Positions 41,736-55,435 are shown, counted from the first letter of the stretch. The stretch is DNA of 64,000 nt from Haemaphysalis longicornis (GCA_013339765.2 JABSTR010001176.1:1-64000), one strand, 5' to 3'. Notes: generated by a model from the letters alone, not told the origin. Numbers and translations are program-made.

Positions 41736-44127
41736 GTCCACTGGACCAAGGCGGCCATTTCCCTCTAAAGCTTTTAAAGAGTGTTTCCTGTTAGCAGAGT
41801 GCCTCCGCATCCTTCCAGCCCTCATAAATTGCTCTCAAATCACCAACCTTCCGCATCTACGCATTCTTATTCTCGCGTATAAAATAACTACCTACAAGGG
41901 CTGCGAAGCCCTTCAGCTAACGCACACACTGCAATTATTCTTGCGGTAAATGAAGCCAATACCTAATTTGCATGTGTGCCTTGTCGTACGTACCCGGTCT
42001 GCGCAAGCAGGTTGCTGGTAATTCCGCACGCATTTGGATTCCTGTAATCCTTACACTGAATAAACACGCTTCGCGCGTCTCTGCGTACACTCACCCTCCA
42101 CATCAGCGTGCACGACATGCACCGAAGCCCCATCCTCCTTTAATTACACACCGTAGCTCTGTCTTTGTTTCTCCGGACGTCTCGTTCTGCAGAAACATTT
42201 CGAAATGCAGCTAGGCCCAAGCTCCCCTCACTATTGACATAAATGCTCAACTATTTCGTAGAAGCTTATTTCCAACTTATTAGACAAATGTATTCGGCGC
42301 TATCCAATTCTTGATCTCCCGCTGTTCACTTTTTTCGCTGGGACTAGCTATCCTCATGAAGCCCATTATGCATAGTTATGTTGCGAGGTTTGAGTTCAGC
42401 CGCTAACTCTTTTTTTAATAAACACGCAAACCATAGAAACGCTTTTAAAGATGTCATTCCCCTGGAAGGTCCAAATTTTGGCACAGCCCTTCCGCCTCGG
42501 GATTGGCGGAAGGGCACTTTACCCTAGGCAATGGTCTCCCCAACGCTATGTTATATGGCCGTGATGGATACATCGTTTCTGCCTTTTTGCAGCACCTGTC
42601 TGACCTCTACCTTTTTTGGTATGAAGGTTTTCCACTGATTGATGAAGAAATACTACAAATTGTTTTCCAGAAAGTTTCGGCAGCCCCAAATAAATATGCC
42701 AGCGATTATAGTTTGACTTTTGATTATTTGATACCATTACTATAGGGGTACTGTCTGGTGTGAGAAGGCTTAAGACGCAAAAATTACTTACGGGCCCCGT
42801 ACCAGCCTACCGAGCATAGCAACATCAACCAAATTTGCTCTCTTAGTCCATACATGGCATGCCGCTAGCCGCCTCCGTTGGGAGCGCAGGTTTGCTGATC
42901 ATGCCTTCAGTCTCAAGAAAATCCCGCGTGCTCTCACCAGTGTAGCTGGAAATAGCGAAAAGGAACCAACGTGGCCATTGCGACGACATGACAAGGACGG
43001 TTTCCATGGTGTAATAGAGAATGTAACAACCACTCAGTTTTCATTAGAGAGCAAGCCATGCACTTTAAGGCGAAAACAAATGTCGTGCGGAATGAGGTAT
43101 ATACTTCCGGGCCCTAATAGGAACTAATACAAGAAAAACCTCCGAACCAAGGTGTGCTTGTGCGTGAAAAACCGGAGTGTCAGGAGGACCAAGCTACAAA
43201 GACAAAGTGAACCTACGGGTGCCTCTTAGTAACATCTGCCTTGTCCACGTGTTTCTTCCGTAGTTGCTGAGTATGAAAAAGCAGGAGGGGACCGTTGCAG
43301 TCCATCATCCGACCCCGCTGCAAATTTTACCCGTACTCACCTGGCTGCACCCATGGCTGCAGAGAAAGAGAGGGTTCATGACCCGGACTTTAGGTGACGA
43401 CGTAGAGACATCGACAATGATGGCGCTAGAAACATTGCTATAAAATATGATGTAAATTCAATCATGCTGTTTTGTCGGCATTAGAGTTTGGCTTGTGAAC
43501 CAAATTTGCAGAGTGAAATGGCCTGAAGAAACTTATGCACTATCTTGTTTTTGTGCTGTCTTTTTTAGCGTGATGCTAAGTTTCAAAAACTGTTCCTTAC
43601 TGTGTACAGATTTATGTACGCTGTGGCCGGTGTTCAAACTAAACAGGTCGTTTTTACGTACTTTCCGACAGTGTCTTTTTTTTAGTTTTTTCTACGGTTT
43701 TCTTTCGTTGCGAATTCTTGCTGCCAGTGTAAGACTTCAAGGGAAGGAGCACGCACGGTAGTTTAAAGCATTTGCAAAGGCTGCGTTCTACAAGTGTATC
43801 GTTGCGTAAGCATAAAGCTTAACGGTCGCAGAAAAGCAGTTTATTTGGGCAGATGTAAAAAAATTTCCAACTGCAAGGTTCAAAGCAATTACGTTTACCC
43901 GCAAACCGTATAAAATGTCTCAGAAAAACGACTCCTGAAAACGCAAAAATGGTCCAATTTTACACTGGTAAAATAAGGATGCGTCACTGCAGTTTTGAGC
44001 TGTGCCCAAATCCAGCACTCTCGCTGTGATATTTTCACAAAGCCAAAGATGACCCAGTTGCTTTGAAAGAAAAAAAGGAATAAGGAAGCAAACATGCGAT
44101 CTCCCAAAAGCCTCAAAATACAGAGGG
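41736..44127. other. Non-coding, nothing recognised
   Basis: About 2.4 kb with scattered short frames (the longest around 42503-42745) that show no known domain and no repeat structure that I could detect. Confidence 0.35.
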
Positions 44128-44930
44128 GGTGAAGCAGAAGCCAACCAAGTGACGTGCGCAGGCGAGTGTCTATTAATCGAATTCCGCGGGGCTTCAATCT
44201 GGGCATTTATTTTTCGACGCGAGTGTTTCTCGAACAGTAAAATTACATCCGGAACAGTGTAGATCCAAGAAGAATATTCAGGGCTAGTGCCTTTAGTTCG
44301 AGAGGCGCTCCATTTAAAAGGAGACACGCGCTTTACTTTGCGCACAGATAACGCCGACCTCCGCCGACGGGCCATAAAACAACACAAAAAACCAATGCAT
44401 GGTACGTGACACTACCCACCTGTATAGGAGTGCATCGATCCGATGCTAAAATAAAATGACAGTCTGAACAAAAAAAAGAAAAGTCCAGCATCTTGCGTAC
44501 TAAGGTTTTAGCAATCCAAGTGGACGAAGTCGGGCCACGTGCGTCGTCCTGACGTTTCAGAATCACTGTCGGGTATCTCCTCATAGGTAACTAGGCCGAC
44601 ACGTCGAAAAATCTGGTAGTGTCCCAAATACCACTGCAGAAGCTTCTCACTCAGTCTGCGTTGTTGCATGGTAGTCCAAACCATACATGGTCCCACGGGG
44701 TAGTACTCGGCGTCTAGGAGTCGGAGTTTGTTGCGTCCAGCAACCACCAACTGCTGGTCTATTTTAAGAACTCGGTCGAGCTACCGAGCCTCCTCCGCAC
44801 GCTGAAGGTATCTTTGAACATCGGCGATGAGGTAGTCATCTTCAACATGCGAAAAAATGACAGTAAGCATCGTAGTGGCCGTCTTCCGTAGGCAAGCTCG
44901 AACGGTGTCATCTGTGTAGTTTCCTGAATA
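44128..44930 (-). mobile_element. Truncated relative of Ty3 element A (LTR and integrase tail)
   Basis: Sequence similar to element A's left end. A partial LTR at about 44128-44404 aligns with 12440-12744 (shared 'GCGCAGGCGAGTG', 'AGAAGAATATTC', 'CAATGCATGGT'). The same purine tract context follows (44411-44425). The integrase C-terminal tail (44750-44508) has 'LSEKLLQWYLGHYQIFRRVG'. It ends near 44930 in the middle of the integrase. It is clearly more diverged than the two LTRs of element A are from each other, so it is an older insertion of the same lineage. Confidence 0.8.
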
Positions 44931-45002
44931 CCCATGTTTCATTTCATTTAATTTCATTGTATTACCTTAAAGTTCCCCTGGGGGACATACACAACACACT
45001 AA

Positions 45003-46990
45003 AAATTTTTACGCCCAAAAGGGTGCTTCAGCTTGTCGCCGCAGGAGCACCCTAAAAACTGAGAATTTTGCACCCTTTAGGGTGCTTGGATTCTGTCGCC
45101 GCAGGAGCACCCTTTGTGAAGCACCCCAGAAGACAGGTGCCTTATAACATCCTTTTCGACCTAAAAGTATCCTAGGGTGCTACATAGCACCCCAATCTGT
45201 AGGAGCATCTTCTGCAAAAGCACCCACCTAAAGGGGTACAAAAAGGGTGCGTCATCCTCGGTTCACAAATGGTGCAGCAGGTGTGAGACCACATATTGCA
45301 CAATATGACACACGATTATGGTATGAAACATTCGTGCTTTCCAAGCTCGGTTCTGTGAGACATTCCATTGAAGCTCAACGTCAGCTGATAATTTCCTTGA
45401 ACTTGTGTCACCGATTGTTAAAACATCATTTATTAAAGAGTCAGGAGCCACATCTCAGTACAGAGTTATAACTTTAGAGGTAGTTACTTATCCAAAACTT
45501 CGTAAAAAACAAATTATATGTTCACTTTTCAGTACACATGGTTCTTTGGAGCACACTTTGCAGTACACTTTGCAGAACACATGCAACTGCAGTACACATC
45601 CTTCGAGCTTCACTGCACAGCATAACCATGCTATGCAGTGAAAGCAATTAGGTGTGCAACACTTCAACCACACAAAACTTCCTTGAACCTTAAAACCCTT
45701 GGCTTCTTAGTATTGCATCAAACTTCCAATCATGGTAGCTACCTGCAATGTTTAGTGCCTTATTCTTGAGCTGAGCAGGAAGGTTCAATATGAAGGAAGA
45801 CCAAATGCAAAATGTATTGTTTCCTCCCGTACTGTGGCTCATAATATAGTTCCCTCCTTACTGCGGCTTATAATCTACTTATAAAAGTTGGGTACCCAAG
45901 CCATTTATTTTCGTTTGCATTATTCTTTTTGCTTTACGAAAAAATATTCATGGTACAGCACTTGCAAGGTTTGGTGGTATATGGAGTTTTATAACCATAC
46001 ATTTAGACTAAATGACCCCACATAGCAATAACAAGAACTGCAAACATCACAGAACAATGCATACAAGTTCCCTGGTGAAGCCCATGGTTGAAATGTAATG
46101 TCCTGGTTCATAAAACATTATTTTATGAGGCTAGCTTGTACATGGTGCCTTGCATTATGTCCCTGCCGGTGGATGTGGGGTCATTTGTCACTGTTGCAAA
46201 TGAAAAGCCAACACCCAGGGCCCATTAGTTTTGGCTAGTATTACGAGGTGCCTCACGGCAAGCATTCTACGTCTATAGACTTTTTTAGAGTTGACTAGAA
46301 CTGAAATCAGCAAAAGATTCTCTAGTCTATCCGCAGCTTTAGGGTTTGCTAATTTCCATATTTGGGTTTCTTCTGCCTTTCTTAACAACATTTTTCTTTT
46401 GATAAGAAGGTGCATAACCAAAAGCAAAAAGCTTTTCTGTAAACCTTTCGTAGCCATATAATTGTTACAAAATATTTACTCTAAATATGGCAGCTTAAAC
46501 TGGGGATATTTGCATTTAAAAACATTAAAATAAGTTTAAATTGATCATAAATTTTTAGCTGTTTTTACGCAAAACTGTACATGGGGATATGAAGTGCACC
46601 ACAGGGAGGGCTCTGGATTAGCTTTAGCAAATTTGGGACATTTAAGGTGCACTGAAATCTCTACACATGCGCTTTTTCACTTTCTGTATCCACCAGGAAA
46701 ATGGCTGCCAATTCAGACAGTGATTCTTAATAGTAGTTGACGTGCATTTTAAAATATTCTCAAACATTATAGCCACAAAATTAATTTTTACAAGTTGTAG
46801 ACATTGCCCGTTACACCAGACATTGGACTACACTGTCAAGAGCTTTGACATCTACAATTACCTCTACAAAGCAAGCTTATGCTGGTAGAATGTTTCATAC
46901 CATAATTACTGTGTGTTCATAGCTCACGTGTGAAGTATGGATACTGCTGCTTCAGCAAGAACCGAGGATGAGCACCCTTCCTGGTTCTGA
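45003..46990. mobile_element. GCACCC-hairpin repeat element, copy 1
   Basis: The left part has a 60-bp tandem unit (GTCGCCGCAGGAGCACCCT at 45035 and 45095) and many GCACCC/GGGTGC pairs. Inverted arms at 45241-45333 and about 46888-46980 share 'GGGTGC(G)TCATCCTCGGTTC' and 'ATTATGGTATGAAACATTC'. The ~1.5 kb between is AT-rich and without ORF. The left portion recurs at 59540-60317. It is probably a non-autonomous DNA element; the superfamily is unknown. Confidence 0.65.
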
Positions 46991-48904
46991 AAAAAAATAA
47001 CAGAGGAAATTCTTTAAGCAGGATTCTGAAACAGGGTTGAAAAAAAACAAGAGTAACAAGAAATTCTTTCAAAACATGTAAAGCAATGCAAACAAATATT
47101 TATTTCAACTTCATTTCTACAAGACCACCTCATGAAGACTGGTGATGGCGTATTGGCTCAAAAATAGAGCAGAGAGCACTTATATAAATGCTACAGGGAG
47201 CCTTCGCAGCCAAAAATTGTTTGAGCACCTGAACTAATCACTGTTCAACAAACTCATAAAAAATGTTTGAATGCATAAAAAACCAGTGGTAAACACAGGA
47301 AACAGTTAAAACAAAATGACGGCACAAGTTTGTCCCGTCGTTCTCTTAAAAAAAGTATAAAGTAGGTGACAAAATTAAAACGACAGCAAATTGGTTGGCT
47401 TTTAATTTTAAATGATAATATAAAAAATAATGGCATGAATGAAAGTGAGCAGCACGCGAAGTACCATGTTGCTAGCCCGACATTCCACTTTGAAGCAAAA
47501 TGTCCGCTTTCAACACTACATAGGCTAAACATGCAATGAGGCATTCCTTTAGGCACACCAAATATACCATAAGTGTTAAAAAAGCTACGAATTAGTTGAA
47601 AAAACCTGACCACAACAAATTGGAATTCGTGACTAGATACAGTTTCGGAAATACACAGCGACATCATATAAAAATTTATGGTTCCCATACAAAGATTGAT
47701 CATAACAAAAATTCAGGACTACATTTATCAGACTGGCATCAATGTGCAAAGCAGCTTAATGAAGGAAGACGGTCTTCACTAAAAACATGTTAATATTGAG
47801 AGCTCATGTGCTTCCCTGCAAGTTGGGTGTGTAAACCCACTGACATCTTAACTAATCCGCCTGAATCATCACTTTATAGACATTGAGGAATTTTACGAAT
47901 TGGTTTATTGTAGCGAGCTGTCTAGTTTATTTCCCTATTTTTCTTGGCATTTCGTGTCTAATTCTAAATTTGGTGACTAGATAGCTTTTACTATGGTCAT
48001 GCACTGGTGACAACGAATATTTGATTTTACTTTAAAAAATTTCAGTTTTGTTTTATTGCTCACCAGCCAACGATCTGAAATATCAGAGGCGCTTAAAACG
48101 TATGTTGGCATTTCCTTCCTGCACTGTAGTACAACTAATCATGACTTTTACCATAATTTGTTCACAAATCGTAATATTTGGAAAGTATTCAGCCGAATGA
48201 AAATGTCATTTCAGAAGCATGCACAATCAACAAGGCCTCAATGACTCTCACGACGTGGTCCACTTGTTTCTGTCACAAATAACCTGATTGCAGACACATT
48301 CCACCGAAGACGAAGGTAACATGCCCTCTTGGGTGATGAATATTTAAAAAGCCTTACGAGTAAATTAGCTGCTGAGCACGTGAAATTGTGGCATTAAAAC
48401 AAAAGATCCCTCTGCGGCATCTTTCACTTGGAGGAGCGCTTGACCACAAACTTTGAGAAGCTGGAAAATGCTCCATGAGCCGCTCCAGCCAGCAGAAACG
48501 ATGCAGGACACAAGTTGGTAGGCGGACCGTTGGCATCCTGCGATTGTGAAGATATTTCTGTTTAGTAGATGCTCTTCTTTTTGTACCACTGTTTATTTCA
48601 CCTTTAACAAGCAGCTGAACTCCTTAACGTTCGCATAATAAAATGCTGCAATGCGGAACAGTTAGCAGGGTTACCTCAATTTTGCTTTTCTACGAATTAA
48701 CACAATGTAGGTAATCTGCACACAACTACAATCAAACTACAATTTTCACCTACTTCACTGCTAACATCAGCGTTTGACTGCTCAAGCACAAATACAGGTT
48801 AGACATGTGAGCAATCTGCTAAACTTATCCCCACAAACTGAACAATCAGGCATCAGAAATCGGCAAGGAAGGAGGTGTCACCTTTAAATGGCACTTTTTT
48901 CGTT
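46991..48904. other. Non-coding, nothing recognised
   Basis: AT-rich sequence. The minus frame 47703-47254 is Phe/Cys-rich and low complexity, with no recognisable domain. Not annotated as a gene. Confidence 0.35.
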
Positions 48905-49079
48905 CAAAACATAAACAACACCTGGAAGCTTGAAGCGTGAGAGGGGGTCTTTCACGCTGACAATGTCAGAACATAGCTTGCTAGTGGGCACGTGCACGAT
49001 GTGCACAATGTGTTTCTTGAAAATGCGTGCAAAAGCTTGATTGATGTGTAGGACGAGAATTGCAGCACGTTTTGACACA
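48905..49079 (-). pseudogene. Penelope-like element fragment, inverted arm (copy 3, minus)
   Basis: On the minus strand it encodes 'AFARIFKKHIVHIVHVPTSK', 'CSDIVSVKDPLSRFKLPG' and 'VVYV', the region just before and into the GIY motif of a Penelope-like GIY-YIG endonuclease. Homology stops right after V-V-Y-V. It is an inverted copy of 49182-49354, separated by about 102 bp. Confidence 0.75.
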
Positions 49080-49181
49080 GGCCTTGTGGACGCTTCTGCC
49101 TGCTAATGTCAATGCGGATTCCTGCTAGTCGCCCTCTTCGCTTCTTTCTGAATATAATGCTTTAGGCAGCCACAAGGACTG

Positions 49182-49669
49182 CATCAAAACGTGCAGCAAT
49201 TACCTACGTCCCACACATCGGTGAAACTCTCGCACACATTTTCAAGAAACGCAGTGCATACATCGTGCATGTGCCCACTAGCAAGCTATGTTCTGACATT
49301 GTCAGCGTGAAAGACCCCCTCTCACGCTCCAAGCTTCCGGGTATTGTTTATTAGATTCCATGCGCTGAATGCAAATCAGTGTACATTGGCGAAACGGGCA
49401 ATCTGCACAGAAGATTAACGCAGCACTGGAACGAAGTGAACAAGGGCCATGCAAAAACAAGTCCACTGGCAGAGCACCGTGAGAGGACGGGACACGTGGT
49501 CGACTGGAACAAGACAAAATTACTGACAACTGAGTGCAATCTATCTTCTCGATTACTGCTCGAGTCCCTCATCGTTCAGACGACGCCCAACATTATCAAC
49601 ATAATGGATGGCAATCTGCACCATATCTATGCAAACTCATTGCGCCGCGTAATGCCCAATATATAGCTT
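49182..49669 (+). pseudogene. Penelope-like GIY-YIG endonuclease (copy 3, plus)
   Basis: The frame (from about 49193) runs 'YIVHVPTSKLCSDIVSVKDP', 'SKLPGIVY', then a TAG at 49352-49354, then 'IPCAECKSVYIGETGNLHRR' with the Y-I-G core. It continues with a His-rich 'LAEHRERTGHVVDW' segment and a Glu in 'LESLIVQ', down to the stop near 49664-49669. Apart from the TAG the domain is intact, including the GIY tyrosine, Y-I-G and Arg of 'LHRRL'. It is a different PLE lineage from copies 1 and 2, judging by the poor similarity outside the core. Confidence 0.8.
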
Positions 49670-50385
49670 CGTTTTCCACGACACATGCTCACCGTGAACA
49701 AGCAACAAACCGTTAAATGGCTTTCTTGACTTGGTCAGTGACCTACGTTTCATCACTGCAATAATGCTTTTACCTGCCTACACGGCATTCCGTCAAACAC
49801 TGGACTACACCACATGAGCCATTGCCGTTCTTAACCTGCACCAGAGTATATAACCTTTCACTACTGCTATGAGATAGACCCATAAACGCACTTCAATATG
49901 GCCTTTATATTTAGCTCTTGGAAACATTATGTATAATTTCACCTTTAAGTTGCACCTGCTACAGCAGCTGCTAATATACCAAAAACATGAAAAAAAAACG
50001 TGGTTTAACACGCCAAAGCTACACTTGGGATATGGGGAGCACTGTAGGGGAAGGCTTCGCATTAATTTTGACCACCTGGGTATTTTTGTGCGCATCGATC
50101 TCAAAACACTGGCGTCTTTACGTGTTGCCTCCATCTGAAAGCGGCCACACCAACCTATCCATCAACCACATTCGCCTCCACAGCACACCACCCTAGCCAC
50201 TGCAGTGGGTTAAACATATGAAATAAAGCGAGTTTTGGAGTGCAAATGAAAATATTAATCACACGTCTTATTTTCCCAATCGATCTACCTTTTGAAATCC
50301 ACCATGCAATCCCCCCTCCCCTACCGGCCTACCAAAACACCTTTGTCTCAAGAGGTAATCAGGCTGTTGTTAATGAAGTAAGTAT
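49670..50385. other. Probable PLE 3' flank, unassigned
   Basis: No coding signal. An AATAAAG near 50221 could be a poly(A) signal of the PLE on the plus strand. Nothing else is recognised. Confidence 0.3.
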
Positions 50386-51224
50386 TTACAATTCGAGACT
50401 TGCCACCGTTAAAGTCATGCACTTTGTTTTAGACATAAGCGACATTAGCCATTTGCAGCACCAGGAGTTAATTGTGTTAAGATAAGATTGAAAGCATTGA
50501 CGGTAGTAGTTGAAAGAAATTGTGTGATAAATTACAACATCATCTGCAAATAGACCTACATGGGAGGATATGCAACATGGAAGATAGACCACCAAGCAAC
50601 CTGCCTGGGGGGACAACAAAGTGGCACGAGCAAAAGAAGTATATAGTTATTAGAAGTAAACTGCATTTGAGAAGAATGAAAATCTTTCGCTCAAGTGAGG
50701 ACATTAGGGTGAAGTTTGAGAAGTAGTCTGTGGTGTGCAATGCGATTGAATGCTTTAGGAAAATCGAGAAAAACTACCGCAGTTTGTAAGCCTGCGTCAA
50801 TGGATCAATGTAGATCGTGAACAAATCCTGAAAGTTGTGTTTCTCAAGTAACCCTTGTGAAAACCGTGGTGATATTCGAATGTGATATTGTGATTTTATA
50901 AATAATTAGCGACCTGAGAGTGGATGAAATGTTTCCCGACCTTGCATATGGTGCTTGTTAGGGAAATTTAATGGTGAAGTACCGTCTCCTGATTTAAAGA
51001 GGTGCTACCTCGACTATCTTCCAATCATTGAGAATAGTGCCTGTCATGAGAGACTGCGAAAAAAGCGCTGTCAGAATTCTACAGACTGCGGGATGTACTT
51101 TTCGGTATAGTATGATTAATACCAGTATGATCTGAAGTAGACCAGTTTGTATTGCAAGTTTAAAACCATATCGAAAGATCCTAAATGTTTGCTTGGCTTG
51201 ATTACATACGAATACTTGCTTCAA
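50386..51224 (-). pseudogene. LINE reverse transcriptase relict
   Basis: Minus-strand fragments of an APE-type LINE RT. 51224-50994 holds 'GTILNDWKIVEVAPL' (family: P-x-x-W-K-x-A-x-V-x-P-L-x-K). About 50980-50720 is a damaged palm with an 'FSQGL' and 'FPKAFNRI' (family F-D-x-S-K-A-F-D) segment. 50619-50386 holds the catalytic 'LFADDVVIYHTI' and 'SWCCKWLMSLMSKTKCM' (family W-x-x-x-W-x-M-x-L-N-x-x-K-C). Frameshifts separate all three. It is older and distinct from LINEs 1 and 2. Confidence 0.7.
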
Positions 51225-53523
51225 AGTCAGTTCAATTTCTCTTCTTGCCCTTTAGTCATCGGCCCCAGATTCTCTTCAATATCTCTGCTAAGCAATGACA
51301 CGCTCCAAACGCACAGCACTGCTTCATGAAAATGTTTCAAATAATCAGAGGCCACAGCACTGCTAACAGGTATACATCATGGCAGGTTCCACAACATGCC
51401 ACAACATGCAATAACTAACGAAAGTACATAATCGGTGGGTGCACCGATATGGCAGCAGTGCCTGGACCGATGTGTCGAGCAAATGCGCTGACTTCTGAAC
51501 GGGTGGTCCAAGCGGCCAGATGATGGATGAATGACCATTCCTGGCGGCAAAGCGTACGGAGCACCAACGAAAGGCCAGGCAGTACTTGGGTACAGCAGGT
51601 GCAGTGTCGGTTGGCCAAGGGAGGCCCTGGCAAAGCCTTTGAAACTGGACTGGAAGGCAGCTGACCCAGGACAGCCAGCAGCAGCACCTGCAGGTGCATA
51701 ATCTGTGAGTGTGCTGACACTTGTTGAAATACAAGAAGAGCACACACAAAGCACGAATGCTTACATCAAGTAGATTTTTAATCGTTTAAAGACAGTAACC
51801 TCCAAGGCACTAATAAGAACATTCCCGGAACACCCCAAGTGAAATTTAGGTCACAGTAAGAATGTATTTATTAGACCCGCAGGTACTGTGAGTGGGGTAT
51901 GCATGATATATGCAAAGCTAGCTGCTGAGCTAATTTGCATGGAACGCATGCTAGCAGCTCATCTGTATCCCTTGCTTTCAATCGGAACTGGTGTGTGATA
52001 GTTGAGGCTCCTCCATTTCAATGTCTGACTTGTATCTGCACGTTCAATTCTCCAATATAAATCGAGTTGAGTGAGTGCCTACAGCTTTCTTGTTAGTCTC
52101 TGTATGGCCTGCGGTTTTGCGAAAATGAGAACTTGCGAATTCGCTCAATTTTCTGCACTAATTTAAACAATACATATGCCTCTGATATCAAGCCCCAGAC
52201 TTCCCGAGAGCTACTCTGACGGAATCGGCAGGCGCCTCGTAGGCGTTGTGAAATCTCCCCACTACCCTACCCCGAGACTATGCTAACTCCATGCGAGGCA
52301 AAATGCGCGCATTTCACCTTCAATTTGCACGTATGTGAATTCTCGCGGCCCGAAGACCGCGAGGCGTGTGGTCGCCGGTCTCGCGAGCGCAATAGCTGCG
52401 AAGTGCACTGCACAGAATTCGCGCAGGGGGGGGGGGGGAGGATTTCACAACACCTACGAGACGACAGCGAAGGAATCATGTGTACGCTTTTTCACATGCC
52501 CGTTCATGTTATTTCTTGGTATACAGCGGGTATTCACGAGGGAGGACTAATCACAGCGTTGTGCCACTCACGCGAAATTGCGACAGCGATCTGCAACCGC
52601 AAAGGCACTGTTTGAGAGACACATAAACAAACGCCCCGGTGTTAAAGAGCCTAGCGTGATGTGAAATTATTAGCAGCCATGTACCACAGCGCGAGCATCG
52701 GAGCCAAGGTCTAGCTTCAGCGTAAATTGACGCTGACTTCAGCGGAAACGGTGGACTGGGCACCACACAAGTATACTAACTCACGTAGGCTCTCAGAGCA
52801 AACGAGATGGGGGTCTACCGAATTACTGACCTTTCCGGCGCAAGCCACGGTAGCCACGAAATAAATGGAATGTTCCGTTAGAATTATGGCGTTGATAACG
52901 CTTGTTTGTCCGGCACCGTCTTGCAGACAAGCAACGTCGCGCTAATTCTACAAGCGATGTCACTCCTGACATGTCAGGCGCATCAAACCCGTCGTGTAAA
53001 ACGACTGCTAACTGTGCGAGAACCTCTGAGTTTGTAACAAGTGGGGATTATTAGAAAGCGACCGAAGCATGCGGTGGCGGCGACGTAATAGGTACAGCAA
53101 ACGGCAGCGACGAGCGAAAATGATTTTACACGACCGCCCCCGTCGGCCTGCGCAAAAAAGAAAGATAGAACCTCTGCATACACGCCCTCGAAGAAAGCTG
53201 TACAGCCGATTCAGTTTGTTGTGGACGAAGGGCTACCGAGGCTGCAGCCACAAACGATTGTGCTTGCCGTGGTATGAGCCAAAGCATATCTTCACATCGT
53301 TATGTTATCGTCCGTCTGACTGTTACTTATTGAAGGGAAAATTGAGAACACAAACGTTGACGCTAGCGTCTATGCCAGACATACACGCTGCTGTTTAGGC
53401 CCTAAAAACCACCTTCAGGGCGTCTGTCGGTTCTGTCGGATGGCGCGCTCGCGCCGCTGATTACGAACAAGGCGTCTGTTGGCGTTCACTGATTGTGTTG
53501 GCGAGCCGGTAAACGCTATAACG
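51225..53523. other. Non-coding, nothing firmly recognised
   Basis: A GC-rich island at about 51420-51720 is open in several minus frames at once, which reflects composition rather than a gene. A 13-base poly-G run lies at 52426-52438. The arginine-rich plus frame 53069-53398 has no known domain. Confidence 0.35.
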
Positions 53524-53691
53524 GTTAAACTCCCTGTTGGAAGACTACGCTGTTGGGACGATAGAGTGCCGACAGAGCTTCTTCTTGGCCCCACAAACGC
53601 CATCAAGGTTAAACTCCCTGTTGGAAGACTAGGCTATTGGAACGATAGAGTGCCGACAGAACTTCGTATTGGCCCCACAGGCGTGCTGTGA
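53524..53691. repeat. 84-bp tandem duplication
   Basis: GTTAAACTCCCTGTTGGAAG starts at 53524 and again at 53608. The two units also share 'CGATAGAGTGCCGACAGA' and 'TTGGCCCCACA' with a handful of mismatches. No wider array is present. Confidence 0.9.
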
Positions 53692-55435
53692 GCCCAACAA
53701 GAAAGTCTTGTTGGACTTTTTGCCCGGGGCATAATAATACGGGAACAAATTCTAAGGTAAATTCGATTTCATTGAGGACACCGATGCCTCGCGTAAAATT
53801 TTTTATTTATAGGACTACAAGAGGCATTTTGTAGCCTTCCCTTCCCGTGCACCCAGACATCGAAACGAACCTTGTGATACGCTCGAAGTAGTGCAGAGTG
53901 GAATTTAAACATTCAGCACGTTTTGTTAAATTTACGAACAGCAATTTTAGAGCATTTCCCCTGGTCTATGTGAATAGTTCATATTTAAACCTCTCAACGG
54001 GAGGTGAAATCATTAGCGCACCCGGGGTTTTTTGTCTAAGGGGGGTTTGAAATTTTCACAATATAAAATATAATATATATAATGTAAAAGAACAAATATA
54101 AACAAAAATGTAAGTAATACAAAAAAATAAAAATAATCACAAAGAATAAAATATATAAAACTATAAAGAGCAGCAGAGTTTTTATTAATTCTTGCGCGAA
54201 AAAATTACGCAATAAATCAGCCGCCATAACCTATACAATTCGCCTGCAGAAGGAATATAATAACGGATGCCACTTCACATAAAAATACAAGATACGCGAA
54301 GCCTTTAGCCATTGCCCGAAGCCCCGGACCCAAGGTTAAAAGTATAATTTGAAGGAAGGGATGACGGTAGATGAGGTCGGGGAGGAAATTCAATTAATGC
54401 CTTCTTCACTGGCGAAGTCAAGCCAAGAGTAATGCACGAAATCTGTTCGTATAGGCTGGCAGAATTTGCACTGAACAGTCCAATTAACACATATTTCTGA
54501 AAGCCTATTCAACAAAACATAATTGTTATCCGTGATCACAGGTTCACAGGTTTTCGTAACTGCGCATGAAGCGTTGATGTCTTCCTCACTATAATGTTAC
54601 AAACTCAGGCGAGATATATATAAAGGAAAACCGAACCTTTTTTTATTCAACGGGAGAGGGAGGGCTCGTACAGTGTTTAGTATTGAAGGAAAAACAGTTG
54701 TTTAAGCTTTCAAATGAAATAAAAAAACTTCGATCTTATCTTGTTAGATATGATTTGAGGTCAGAAGGCAAGCTCGTCAATACTGAGTCCCAACCTATGG
54801 GAAATTTCAGCGTCTTTTTTTTTTCTAGAAGGCGACGAATGATTCAAATCACGTGATTGAAATTCCGCACAGAAGTTCAGAAAGTGGTATAACCTGGCCC
54901 TACAAAAATTGTGCGACTATTTGCGGTTTAGCGTGGGCTATGAGGCGTGCCGTAGGGGGGAAGGGGGGCTACGGAATCATTTAAAACCCCCAGAGATTAT
55001 TAAGCATTCAGAAATTTCCTCTCCAGGGACACTTTTTGTGTCATTAAAATTTTTCCTCATTTTTTTTTTAAACTACTTCAAGTTATACGCATATTGGTCC
55101 GCACTGTCTTAAAAGCAGAATCCTAAAAGCTCGTGCTCTAGTTTTATTTTTTAATTCCGGTCATACAATATTCTTTTTCGAGATTTAACTGTGAATGTTC
55201 AACAATAAGAGCTTCCGCTACTACACACTGCGCTCGGTGAACTTCGGTTTCGGTTTGGTGGGAGAGGCGTGTGGAGGGGATTTGGTCGACAGACATCTGG
55301 CGGGGGGGGGGGGTTACAACCCCCAAAACACCCCCCGGGGGTGCGCCACTGGGTGAAATAGTGCGATGTGTGGTTTAAATATTCAGCCTGTTTTTGTGCA
55401 AATTTGCATGCTTGCATTCACACACCGTTCTTTTA
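53692..55435. other. Non-coding, nothing firmly recognised
   Basis: An AT-rich tract at about 54050-54200. A G/C homopolymer-rich patch at about 55301-55340. 'TTTAAA(C/T)ATTCAGC' occurs at about 53906 and 55374 within otherwise weak similarity. No gene was seen. Confidence 0.35.

Noticed and set aside
47254..47703. 149-codon minus frame as a membrane protein
   Set aside because: Phe/Cys-rich from T-rich DNA, with no recognisable family, conserved motif or splice context.
51363..51754. Three overlapping minus-strand frames suggesting a gene
   Set aside because: All are open because of GC-rich, stop-poor composition. They share no domain and have no better frame among them.
53069..53398. Arginine-rich frame as a DNA-binding protein
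   Set aside because: Basic composition comes from a CGA/AGA-rich stretch. No family motif was seen.
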